8,473 nucleotides of DNA from Thermotogae bacterium (lineage in GTDB: Bacteria > Thermotogota > Thermotogae > UBA12178), in NCBI GenBank assembly GCA_003641795.1, contig QNAP01000064.1, positions 1-8,473 of the forward strand, in the 5' to 3' direction. Under the pieces are notes generated by a model. The model was not told the origin of the DNA. It made no database searches and was given only the letters and a program-made list of their open reading frames with translations. Positions 1-7,178 of this stretch are shown here, piece after piece; the first letter of the stretch is position 1; every line of letters starts with the position of its first letter. Position numbers and translations under genes: made by a program.

Positions 1-1
1 A

Positions 2-2665
2 TACTTCGACGATAGCTACATCTCATATTATGACAAGGACGGGCTGGCCGCCGGCAGCACCTACACAACTTTCTTTCCTTACACCTGGCCCTCGGACTGT
101 GACCCGCATACCATGAAGGTGGTAGTCGATGCCGATTCAGACATCACCGAGTCCAACGAGGGCAATAACGAACGATCCGAACCCTTCTCGGCCATATGTG
201 GAAAAGACTGGACATTCATGGTCTACCTGGATGGCGACAACAATCTGGACGACTACGGAGACATTGACTTTGGCGAAATGGAAGCAGTTGGTTCCAGCAG
301 TTCCGTAAACGTTGTCGTTCTGAAAGATGATTCAGCCTTCGGAGATACGCACCTCTACTATGTCGAAGGGGGGAGTTCGACAGAATTGTACCCTTCGTGG
401 CTTGACAGTGAGGAGAATATGGGGAACGGGGAGACATTGAGGGACTTTGTCTCCTGGGCAATTGATGGCTACCCCGCAGACCATACCTTCCTGGTCATCT
501 GGGATCACGGGGCTGCCTGGGAGGGTGCCTGCTGGGACGACACCTCTGGTGGCGACTATTTGACTATGTTGGAGATTGGAGATGCATTGGCAGGTGCTCT
601 TGGCGGTCAAAGGTTGGACATTGTTGGATTTGCAGACTGTCTCATGGCCAACCTTGCCGTGTGCCACCAGGTTGGGGACTATGCCGACTACCTGGTAGGT
701 TCAGAGAAGACCGGGTGGGCGTACGGTGACGAGGGAATAGTCTGGAATTTCGACGACATTATCGGTTACCTGGAAAGCCACACAAGCGCGTCGGATGTTG
801 CCCAATACGTGGTCAACAACACTATGGATAACCTGACGGCGCACATGCTGGACGAATCCCACACTTGGTCTGCCATGGACCTGGCGCAAATGGACGCGCT
901 TGCGGTTGCCGTTAGTGACTTCGCCTATGACTTGGAGGACAGTCTGGCCTCGCATCAATCGGAGATACACAGTGCCAGAGACGCTACAGAATCGTACGAA
1001 GGCCCCTCCGGCGGCCAATACGGGAGAATCATTGACTTCTACCATCTGGCACAGAATGTCTATGACGACACGTCTCTTCCGGCGGCGCTGCGCACTAGCG
1101 CCCAGAACGTCATGAATGCAATCAGTAGCGCTGTCATAGCAGAGAGACATCACACGGGTTCAGGTGACGTATCAGTAGATCACGCCCACGGATTGTCCAT
1201 ATACTTCCCGGATGAGGAATCGAAGTACGATTCGGATTACGAGAACCTGGATTTCCCGGCTGACACTCACTGGAATGAGTTCCTGGCAACGTACCTGGAC
1301 TCAGACCCACCTCCTCCCCCCTCTCCCGATGATGGGGTGAGCGGCTGGAGCAATGACAACACGCCCACCTTTACCTGGCCTGAACCAAGTGACGCTAGCG
1401 GTATTGCCGGCTACTACTGGAAGGTCGACAGTGGTTCCGAGACATGGACCACCCTGCGTTCGGTCACCGTGCCCGCACAGCCGGACGGAACCCACGTTTT
1501 CTACGTGAGAGCCAAGGACAATGCAGGAAACATCGGAGCCTACGGCCACCATGACTTCAAGATTGACACAGTCCGGCCGACCAATCCCACGAATTATGCC
1601 TCAGACCCGGCTTCGGGAAGCTGGACCCAAGACAACACCATATACGTGGAATGGAGTGGGGCCACAGATGACTTGAGTGGCATTGATGGCTACTGGTACC
1701 GCTGGAGCCAGGATACGCCAGCCGACCCCACGGGCTGCGACTATACCAGCCTCAACTCCGTAACCAGCCCACCTTTGGCCGACGGCACGTGGTACTTGAG
1801 CCTGCGCAGCAGGGATGTTGCGGGCAATGACGGCGAAGACTGGGCCTACTGCGACGCCTGGTATTTGGACACCACCCCGCCCTCCAATCCCACCAGCTAC
1901 TCTTCTGACCCTCCGCCAGGGGATACCACAGACGACACCATCTATGTCGAATGGAGTGGGGCCGCAGACAATCTGAGTGGCGTCGATGGCTACTGGTACC
2001 TCTGGAGTCAGGATGCTCCCGCGGACCCCACGGGCCATGACTACGCGAAGGTCGCCTCCACAACCAGTTCACCTTTGAGCGATGGTGTGTGGTACCTCAG
2101 CATGCGAAGCAGGGATGCTGCCGGGAACAACGCCGAAGGTGGTTATGTATGGACGGGACCTTGGAATATCGGCGTCTCTGACACAGAGAAACCAGTAGTG
2201 ACGCTGATCTCGCCGAACGGTGGAGAGAAGTGGGAGATGGGGACACAGCATGACATCACCTGGGTCGCAACAGACAACGTAGGCGTGGCCTCTGTCGACA
2301 TCTACTACTCGACCGATGAGGGGCTGAACTGGGTGCTCGTCGCCACTGGAGAAGGCAACGATGGCCTGTATTCGTGGAGTCTGCCCAGCGAGCCGTCAAC
2401 GAAATACCTGGTCAAGGTCGTTGCTCACGACGCTGCCGGTAACACCGGGGATGATATCAGCAACGCCAACTTCTATGTCTATCCCAGATGGGACATAGAC
2501 CGGGACGGCACGGTGGACTACAAGGACCTGGCGATCCTGGGAGCAGCTTACGGGTGCTGTGACGGTGACCCTGGGTACAACCCCGATGCCGATATCGACC
2601 AGGACGGCTGCGTCGACTACAAGGACCTGGCCATATTGGGGGCCCACTATGGGGAAGAATACTAG
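2..2665 (+). CDS. Secreted clostripain-family (C11) cysteine protease with CARDB, Ig-like repeats and C-terminal dockerin (5'-truncated)
   Basis: The frame is open from nt 2, so the gene begins upstream of the window; the ATG at 113 lies inside a domain and is not the start. The 887 visible residues read as follows. Residues 1-60 are the end of a CARDB-like domain (VVVDADSDITESNEGNN). Residues ~70-435 are a C11 peptidase domain starting WTFMVYLDGDNNLDDYG, with catalytic His169 in IWDHGAAW and Cys213 in GFADCLMANLAV. The 44-residue His-Cys spacing and the DHG and D-C-L-M motifs fit the clostripain/PmC11 family, which cleaves after basic residues. Residues ~436-521 are an Ig-like domain, 522-622 and 623-726 are a tandem pair of Ig/Fn3-like repeats, and ~727-829 is a Kre9/KNH-like Ig domain (SPNGGEKWEMG). 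Residues 830-887 are a dockerin. It is probably exported, but the signal peptide lies outside the window. The protease fold is confident; activity, substrate and activation are inferred from the family. Confidence 0.9.
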   Translation, partial: YFDDSYISYYDKDGLAAGSTYTTFFPYTWPSDCDPHTMKVVVDADSDITESNEGNNERSEPFSAICGKDWTFMVYLDGDNNLDDYGDIDFGEMEAVGSSSSVNVVVLKDDSAFGDTHLYYVEGGSSTELYPSWLDSEENMGNGETLRDFVSWAIDGYPADHTFLVIWDHGAAWEGACWDDTSGGDYLTMLEIGDALAGALGGQRLDIVGFADCLMANLAVCHQVGDYADYLVGSEKTGWAYGDEGIVWNFDDIIGYLESHTSASDVAQYVVNNTMDNLTAHMLDESHTWSAMDLAQMDALAVAVSDFAYDLEDSLASHQSEIHSARDATESYEGPSGGQYGRIIDFYHLAQNVYDDTSLPAALRTSAQNVMNAISSAVIAERHHTGSGDVSVDHAHGLSIYFPDEESKYDSDYENLDFPADTHWNEFLATYLDSDPPPPPSPDDGVSGWSNDNTPTFTWPEPSDASGIAGYYWKVDSGSETWTTLRSVTVPAQPDGTHVFYVRAKDNAGNIGAYGHHDFKIDTVRPTNPTNYASDPASGSWTQDNTIYVEWSGATDDLSGIDGYWYRWSQDTPADPTGCDYTSLNSVTSPPLADGTWYLSLRSRDVAGNDGEDWAYCDAWYLDTTPPSNPTSYSSDPPPGDTTDDTIYVEWSGAADNLSGVDGYWYLWSQDAPADPTGHDYAKVASTTSSPLSDGVWYLSMRSRDAAGNNAEGGYVWTGPWNIGVSDTEKPVVTLISPNGGEKWEMGTQHDITWVATDNVGVASVDIYYSTDEGLNWVLVATGEGNDGLYSWSLPSEPSTKYLVKVVAHDAAGNTGDDISNANFYVYPRWDIDRDGTVDYKDLAILGAAYGCCDGDPGYNPDADIDQDGCVDYKDLAILGAHYGEEY
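1565..2179 (+). repeat. Tandem Ig/Fn3-like domain repeat in the C11 protease gene
   Basis: Two consecutive in-frame units of about 101 and 104 codons (1565-1867 and 1868-2179). Each starts with a D-T-x-x-P-[ST/T]-N-P-T motif and contains TIYVEWSGA, LSG-[IV]-DGYWY, WSQD-[AT]-PADPTG and WYLS-[LM]-RSRD-[AV]-AGN. DNA similarity is still evident in the middle of the units (for example around 1648-1735 against 1948-2035), so this is an internal duplication rather than mere fold similarity. The units probably act as spacers or as binding modules between the protease and the dockerin; the sequence does not show which. Confidence 0.8.
2471..2665 (+). repeat. Dockerin cassette copy A (C-terminus of protease gene)
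   Basis: This segment codes a six-residue FYVYPR linker and a 58-residue type I dockerin-like module (2489-2662), then the TAG stop. Numbering from the Trp, calcium loop 1 has Asp at 2, 4, 6, 10 and 13 and loop 2 has Asp at 35, 37, 39, 43 and 46, which is the F-hand pattern DxDxDGxxDxxD. Each loop is followed by the same YKDLAILGA helix. Cysteines are at 23, 24 and 41. The copy differs from copy B at 10 of 174 nt and from copy C at 9 of 174 nt (hand count). Dockerins bind cohesin domains in a calcium-dependent way; no cohesin is seen in this window. Confidence 0.92.
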
Positions 2666-2898
2666 GCTGACAATACCACCGGAGCGATTGATCTTGGAGT
2701 CTGGCGTAGTTCTGTGGGCCTGTGCTTGTCTTTGAGTGCATGTTGCCAGCGATGATAGTGTGACCAGTCGAACGAGAGCGACGCGCTTCACGTGAGGTCA
2801 TCGGTCTCGGCATTGAAGCTGGTTCTGAAGCCTGCTGAGAGGTGAAGTTGTGGAACGTGTTCGAAACTGTAGCCTGTGACAACTGAGAGGTGAGGGAG
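2666..2898. other. Intergenic gap between protease and beta-helix genes
   Basis: A 233-nt non-coding stretch. There is no convincing promoter pair, no stem followed by a T-run and no RNA gene. Its one notable element is an 11-nt direct repeat, CTGAGAGGTGA, at 2835-2845 and 2883-2893. The second copy is the Shine-Dalgarno region of the downstream gene. The first copy precedes a possible nine-codon mini-ORF (GTG at 2850, TGA at 2877-2879), which is unproven. A minus-strand open frame spanning this gap is judged a shadow of the flanking genes. Confidence 0.5.
2883..2898 (+). promoter_or_regulatory. Ribosome binding site deciding the ATG start of the beta-helix gene
   Basis: GAGGTGA at 2887-2893 lies five bases before the ATG at 2899 and matches the anti-Shine-Dalgarno complement well. 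A GTG three codons earlier (2890) sits inside this motif and would have no usable site of its own, so the ATG at 2899 is preferred. Confidence 0.7.
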
Positions 2899-5070
2899 AT
2901 GAAGCAAGTCAAGATGCTGATTACTGCGATTGTCGCGTCAGTCGTTCTTATTCTCTCGATGCTGGTGGGTATAGCGCCCGTTCGTCCCCTGTCCGCGATT
3001 GCTGACTCAGCCCCAGTACCGATCTTGCTTGGCGAGGACACAGCAGGTTTTGGCGGCGGCTCTCCCACGGTCACGCCCACCTACATCTACGTACCCGACC
3101 ACTACCCGACCATTCAAGCGGCGATAGATGCCTCCAATCCAGGAGACACCGTCATTGTCAGGGACGGAACCTACAACGAGAACGTGTTGATAGATAAGGA
3201 TCATCTGACCGTTACTTCCGAGAATGGTGCTGAACACACGGTGCTTCAAGCCGCTCAACTGGACGAGGATATTGTCCGGATAGAGGGCCGCTACGGCTCC
3301 CTCGCTGCAGCGACCATAGAGGGATTCACGATCAGGGGCGCAATGGATACCTTCCATTCAGCAGTGGCGGTGGGCAATTATGCAGACGGTTCCCGCATAG
3401 AGAACAACATTATCGATATGAGTGGATCCGGTGGAACATGCTGGGGCATAGACGTGACTTTCGCTGAAAACGTCACCATAAGCGGCAACATCATAAATGG
3501 TGACGAGGCGATCGACCTAACCTTCGCAGACAATGCTATTGTGACCGGGAACACCGTGGTAGATGGCTGGATATCTATCGGTTCGTCGAGCTCGGTCACA
3601 GTCTCAGGGAACACCCTGAACCGCTGCGAGGTCTGGCCACTCGGTAGCACCAACTCGTTCTCAGGCAATGTGGTATCCGGGGGATTCGTGTGGGTCACCA
3701 GCACTGACTGTAGCATCTTGGACAACACCTTCATCGGAGGCAGGGGACTGCTGTTGAGTGGTGAAAGTAGTCATGTCGGGAACAACATCTTCGAGGCCTG
3801 CGGGCTATCGGTCAGTTCCTCCAATAATGCGGTAGAGAACTGCACGGTCAACGGAAAGCCACTCATGTACCTAGAAGGCGCTGTTGGACTGACCGTTGAC
3901 TCCGCCGATGCGGGACAGATAATCCTTGTTCAATGCCAGGGTATGACCGTACGAGACTGCTCTCTCTCAAATACCAGCCAGGGTATTCAGCTCTATGAAA
4001 CCTCAGGCTGTCTGATCGAGAATAACATTGTGCAGGACTGCGGAAGCGGGATCAGCCTTGAGAGGTCGTCAAACAACTCACTAAGGTTGAACTACTGTGA
4101 CAGCAACTACAACGGCATTGTGCTCTATACCTACTCGGACGACAACGTAGTCGAGAACAACATTGTGTCCGGCAATACTATCGGCATTCCTGTTGGAACC
4201 AGCTCGCGAAACAGAGTGCAGTCCAACTGCGTAGCCGGCGGCTCGACCGGCATATATCTGACCAACTCGGTCATACATGTCCACAATGGTCAAGAGTTCC
4301 CTATACCTAGCGAGGACAATCTGATTCTGGACAACGACGTGCGGGACAACTCGTACGGCATCTCCGCCTACTGTTCAAAGGCCAACCAGATCTACCACAA
4401 CAACTTCTCCAACAGTATCAGGAATGCTTACGACCAAGGGGAAGGCAACCTGTGGGATAACGGGGCTGTCGACGGAGGCAACCACTGGAGTGACCACACC
4501 TGCACTGGCAACCCCAGCGATGGCTCACAACCTTACAATATCTTGGGTGACGCCGCTTCCGTGGACCACTACCCATTCCAGGATGAAGATGGCTGGGTGC
4601 TCGGCATTTTTGTAGCAGTAAATTCCCCCAATGGCGGAGAGAATTGGGAGATGGGGACCGTGCACGAAATCACGTGGACAGCCAGCGGCGGTACAAGTGT
4701 TGATATCTACTACTCAATCGACAGTGGGGTGACATGGACACCCGTGGCGGTAGGAGAGGCCAACGATGGAGCCTATTCGTGGGCGACTCCGAACGCCCCG
4801 TCGACGACATGCCGGGTGAAGGTGGTGGCTCATGACGCTAGCGGCGGTATTGGCGAGGACATCAGCGATGATGATTTCTATGTCTATCCCAGATGGGACA
4901 TAGACCGGGACGGCATGGTTGACTACAAGGACCTGGCGATCCTGGGAGCAACCTACGGGTGCTGTGACGGTGACCCTGGGTACAACCCCGATGCCGATAT
5001 CGACCAGGACGGCTGCGTCGACTACAAGGACCTGGCGATACTGGGCGCCCACTATGGGGAGGTGTACTAG
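2899..5070 (+). CDS. Secreted parallel beta-helix (NosD/pectin-lyase-like) protein with Ig-like domain and C-terminal dockerin
   Basis: The product is 723 residues from the ATG at 2899. Residues 1-~36 are a Sec-type leader: MKQVK, then a hydrophobic core (MLITAIVASVVLILSMLVGI). Residues ~62-568 form a right-handed beta-helix. The region opens with the typical first rung 'PTIQAAIDAS-PGDTVIVRDGTY-EN', continues with many N-x-[IV]-x-x-N/G rungs such as ENNIVSGNTIGI, and closes with a NosD-like ending (NLWDNG...GGNHWSDH). Such folds occur in polysaccharide lyases, glycan-binding surface proteins and the periplasmic copper-delivery protein NosD. No metal-site or lyase catalytic residues can be assigned, so enzymatic activity is unproven. 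Residues ~572-665 are a Kre9/KNH-like Ig domain (SPNGGENWEMG) homologous to the one in the upstream protease, and 666-723 are the dockerin. No nos genes are nearby, so a NosD copper role is unlikely. It probably acts outside the cell on a docked complex. Confidence 0.88.
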   Translation: MKQVKMLITAIVASVVLILSMLVGIAPVRPLSAIADSAPVPILLGEDTAGFGGGSPTVTPTYIYVPDHYPTIQAAIDASNPGDTVIVRDGTYNENVLIDKDHLTVTSENGAEHTVLQAAQLDEDIVRIEGRYGSLAAATIEGFTIRGAMDTFHSAVAVGNYADGSRIENNIIDMSGSGGTCWGIDVTFAENVTISGNIINGDEAIDLTFADNAIVTGNTVVDGWISIGSSSSVTVSGNTLNRCEVWPLGSTNSFSGNVVSGGFVWVTSTDCSILDNTFIGGRGLLLSGESSHVGNNIFEACGLSVSSSNNAVENCTVNGKPLMYLEGAVGLTVDSADAGQIILVQCQGMTVRDCSLSNTSQGIQLYETSGCLIENNIVQDCGSGISLERSSNNSLRLNYCDSNYNGIVLYTYSDDNVVENNIVSGNTIGIPVGTSSRNRVQSNCVAGGSTGIYLTNSVIHVHNGQEFPIPSEDNLILDNDVRDNSYGISAYCSKANQIYHNNFSNSIRNAYDQGEGNLWDNGAVDGGNHWSDHTCTGNPSDGSQPYNILGDAASVDHYPFQDEDGWVLGIFVAVNSPNGGENWEMGTVHEITWTASGGTSVDIYYSIDSGVTWTPVAVGEANDGAYSWATPNAPSTTCRVKVVAHDASGGIGEDISDDDFYVYPRWDIDRDGMVDYKDLAILGATYGCCDGDPGYNPDADIDQDGCVDYKDLAILGAHYGEVY
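4876..5070 (+). repeat. Dockerin cassette copy B (C-terminus of beta-helix gene)
   Basis: The dockerin is nt 4894-5067, preceded by the same FYVYPR linker as copy A and ended by TAG. The first 40 nt (4876-4915) are identical to 2471-2510. A later run of 83 nt (4954-5036 against 2549-2631) is also identical, including all synonymous sites. The protein differs from copy A at three positions: T8M, A20T and E57V, numbered from the Trp. All ten calcium-ligand Asp residues and the three cysteines are kept. Confidence 0.92.
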
Positions 5071-5212
5071 CAGAGCCGGACCCGATCGAGCAAAGTACGA
5101 GAGTCGGGAGGAAGACAGGTACAGAGGGTGGACGTTCTCCCGGTGAACTGCGGATGCTACTCGGCTAGAGTCACGTCCCTCGCCGAAATGAAGTGGATGA
5201 AAGGAGGCGTGG
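5071..5212. other. Intergenic gap before the amidase gene
   Basis: 142 nt with no recognisable promoter, terminator or RNA. A six-base inverted repeat (CGGGAG 5105-5110, CTCCCG 5137-5142) with a 26-nt loop is too weak to call. The gap ends in a strong ribosome binding site. Confidence 0.45.
5201..5212 (+). promoter_or_regulatory. Strong Shine-Dalgarno site of the amidase gene
   Basis: AAGGAGG at 5201-5207 is a full match to the bacterial anti-Shine-Dalgarno complement. It sits five bases before the ATG at 5213 and fixes that start. It is the clearest sign in the window of canonical bacterial-type initiation. Confidence 0.85.
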
Positions 5213-7126
5213 ATGAGCGGTTTTGGCTGCATTCGGACAACTGTAGGCAGAGCCGTCAGGCATGGCAAGCCTTTGGGCTCGTTGCTCACTGCTTTCGTGC
5301 TGCTGGCATCACTCCTCTTAACCACCTTGCCGCTGGCGCCTGAGCCAGTCCAGGCTGCCACAGGCGGCTATGACGGCCAAGCAGCATGCGGCTACGCGCA
5401 GGAATACTGGGACAAGGTCTGCAGTGATGGCTACTTCTTCGAGGCCTCCTACCCTCCGTCCGACCTCGGGGCAGGAAACCCTGTGCCAACTGAGTGCGGG
5501 CTGGATTGTGCTCACTTCGTGTCGTGCTGCATTGGCAGCGAGCCCCATGCGCCCGGCGGCGGCCTCAACATCCCGAGCAGAACGGAAGCGTATGGGGAAC
5601 CGGGTGCGAAGCGACTTGCGGACTGGTTGATCGAGAGTGGCTATGCCGAGGAGAAAGCTACAGTCGGGGATTTAGCTATGGGGGATGTCATTGTCTATGA
5701 GCGGGACGGGGGCTATCATGCGGTCCTTTATCTGGGCGGCGGGAAGATCGCTGCGCACTCCGTCTCATATTGGCAGGTAAACTGGGACATCTATCTGTCC
5801 ACCGGTTTCACAGTCTATGCGCGCATCCATATAAATGGACCCCCTCAAACCGAGAGAAATCCGGTTTCCGTAACCGACCCCCTCCCCTACTTCGGCAAAG
5901 GCAGCAATACAGGCCCTGCTGACTACTGGTATGCGCATACCTATGAAGGCCATGACTATATTTCGACCTACGTTGGGGGGCAGATCGACGACCCTACTAA
6001 GCCGGACTACTGGGCTGAATTCAGGCCTTACCTTTCTGAAGCAGGCGACTACGAGGTCTACGCCTACTACTATGGTTGCCCCGACACCTCCGAGCACGTG
6101 CCCTTCACAATCCACCATGCTGGTGGCTCAGAGGTAGTCACAGTCAACCAGAAAACCGCTTCTGCCACCTGGAAGCAAACATATCTTGGCACTTGGACTT
6201 TTGCTGCCGGAGCAGATACCAGAATCGTGGTAACGGATGCCACGGGGGAGCCCTACGACGGCATCACGGGACTGACCATCGGCAGTGTGGAGTTTGTCGG
6301 AGCACCCAGAGACCCCACCATAGCCTACAGCCCAACGAGCTTCAGCTTCAGTGCCATCGAAGGTGGCTCCAACCCACCAGACCAGACGCTCAGCATATGG
6401 AACTCTGGCGAGGGTACGCTAACCTGGTATGCCTATGAGGGTAGTAGCTGGCTCACCTTGAGCCCCACCAGCGGCACTTGCACCACCGAAACGGACAACG
6501 TAATCGTGTCGGTGGACATCTCCGGCAGGAGCGCCGGCGTCTACAACGCTACCATCACTATCGACGCCCCGGTTGCCACCAATACCCCTCAAACCGTGCC
6601 GGTGACCCTCACCATAGAGCCGCTAATTCAAACCATAGCCTACAGCCCAACGAGCTTCAGCTTCAGTGCCTTCGAAGGTGACCCCAACCCACCAGACAAG
6701 ACGCTCAGCATATGGAACTCTGGCCAAGGGACCTTGGCCTGGAACGTGAGTGACGACGTCGACTGGCTTACCTTGAGCCCCACCAGCGGCACCTCTACCG
6801 GCGAGACAGACAGCGTCACCCTGTCGGTGGACATCTCCGGCAAGAGCGCAGGTATCTACAACGCCACCATCACCGTCACTGCCCCAGGAGCAGCGAACAC
6901 CCCTCAGACTGTGGCAGTTACCCTGACCATAAACGCAATCTCTCCAACATGGGACATAGACCGGGACGGCACGGTGGACTACAAGGATCTGGCTATCCTG
7001 GGTGCAGCCTACGGGTGCTGTGACGGTGACCCTGGGTACAATCCCGATGCCGACATCAACCAGGACGGCTGCGTCGACTACAAGGACCTAGCCATTTTGG
7101 GGGCCCACTATGGGGAAGAATACTAG
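5213..7126 (+). CDS. Secreted papain-fold amidase (Amidase_6/NlpC-like) with golvesin-type domain, two BACON-like repeats and C-terminal dockerin
   Basis: The product is 637 residues. Residues 1-48 are a leader with a basic n-region, a hydrophobic core (LLTAFVLLASLLLTTLPLA) and a VQA|A cleavage site. Residues ~52-205 resemble the Amidase_6/NlpC-P60 superfamily. The opening Y..QAACGYAQEYWD leads to the nucleophile motif GLDCAHFVSCC with Cys99, then GDVIVYERDGGYHAVLYLGG with His169, then KIAAHS with His182. The family hydrolyses amide bonds in cell-wall peptides or related substrates; the actual substrate is unknown. Residues ~217-365 match the golvesin/xanthan-lyase C-terminal-type domain (FRPYLSEAGDYEVYAYYY, LGTWTF, GSVEFVG), probably carbohydrate- or surface-binding. 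Residues 369-473 and 474-576 are two BACON-like beta-sandwiches (YSPTSFSFSA, WLTLSPTSGT, SVDISGKSAGIYNATI), and 580-637 are the dockerin. The catalytic Cys/His assignment is by motif only; a CHAP-type domain is a less likely alternative. Confidence 0.87.
   Translation: MSGFGCIRTTVGRAVRHGKPLGSLLTAFVLLASLLLTTLPLAPEPVQAATGGYDGQAACGYAQEYWDKVCSDGYFFEASYPPSDLGAGNPVPTECGLDCAHFVSCCIGSEPHAPGGGLNIPSRTEAYGEPGAKRLADWLIESGYAEEKATVGDLAMGDVIVYERDGGYHAVLYLGGGKIAAHSVSYWQVNWDIYLSTGFTVYARIHINGPPQTERNPVSVTDPLPYFGKGSNTGPADYWYAHTYEGHDYISTYVGGQIDDPTKPDYWAEFRPYLSEAGDYEVYAYYYGCPDTSEHVPFTIHHAGGSEVVTVNQKTASATWKQTYLGTWTFAAGADTRIVVTDATGEPYDGITGLTIGSVEFVGAPRDPTIAYSPTSFSFSAIEGGSNPPDQTLSIWNSGEGTLTWYAYEGSSWLTLSPTSGTCTTETDNVIVSVDISGRSAGVYNATITIDAPVATNTPQTVPVTLTIEPLIQTIAYSPTSFSFSAFEGDPNPPDKTLSIWNSGQGTLAWNVSDDVDWLTLSPTSGTSTGETDSVTLSVDISGKSAGIYNATITVTAPGAANTPQTVAVTLTINAISPTWDIDRDGTVDYKDLAILGAAYGCCDGDPGYNPDADINQDGCVDYKDLAILGAHYGEEY
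6317..6940 (+). repeat. Tandem BACON-like domain repeat in the amidase gene
   Basis: Two units with a 315-nt period (6317-6631 and 6632-~6940). Both begin with the same 39-nt stretch coding TIAYSPTSFSFSA and share TLSIWNSG-[EQ]-GTL, WLTLSPTSGT, DISG-[RK]-SAG and NTPQTV. The DNA similarity shows a fairly recent in-frame duplication. BACON domains are usually linkers or glycan/mucin-binding modules in secreted proteins. Confidence 0.85.
6950..7126 (+). repeat. Dockerin cassette copy C (C-terminus of amidase gene)
   Basis: 174 coding nt from the Trp codon to the last Tyr, then TAG. The sequence matches copy A except at nine bases, eight of them synonymous; the only amino-acid change is D37N in calcium loop 2. 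It lacks the FYVYPR linker because a BACON domain, not the Kre9-like Ig domain, lies upstream. DNA similarity starts right at the dockerin boundary. Confidence 0.92.
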
Positions 7127-7161
7127 CAGGAGACGATTGGATCACAGAACACGGTCCTGTC

Positions 7162-7178
7162 AGGAAGGATGCAGGTCG
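7162..7178 (+). promoter_or_regulatory. Ribosome binding site of the inhibitor-like gene
   Basis: AGGAAGGA at 7162-7169 lies nine bases before the ATG at 7179. This favours that start over the in-frame ATG at 7110, which would overlap the end of the amidase gene and add 23 basic residues before the leader. Confidence 0.6.

Noticed and set aside
113..115. ATG 113 as the true start of the protease gene
   Set aside because: The frame is open upstream to nt 2 and encodes the preceding strands of a CARDB-like domain, so this Met is internal.
2890..2898. GTG start for the beta-helix gene
   Set aside because: The GTG lies inside the GAGGTGA motif that properly serves the ATG at 2899.
2457..3080. 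Long minus-strand open frame across the first intergenic gap
   Set aside because: It mostly overlaps the strongly supported coding ends on the plus strand, shows no recognisable domain, and its composition is that of a shadow frame. Similar minus-strand frames recur opposite each dockerin (for example 4714-5361 and 7056-7316) because the dockerin DNA is repeated.
2899..4608. Functional NosD (copper insertion for nitrous oxide reductase)
   Set aside because: The beta-helix resembles NosD in repeats only. There are no nosZ/nosF/nosY neighbours, and the dockerin and Ig-like domains indicate an extracellular docked role.
5105..5142. Inverted repeat as terminator or regulatory hairpin
   Set aside because: Six pairs with a 26-nt loop and no T-run; such a stem is expected by chance.
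7110..7178. Longer start (ATG 7110) for the inhibitor-like gene
   Set aside because: It would overlap the amidase gene, lacks a Shine-Dalgarno site of its own and puts a basic 23-residue extension before a normal leader. The ATG at 7179 has AGGAAGGA upstream.
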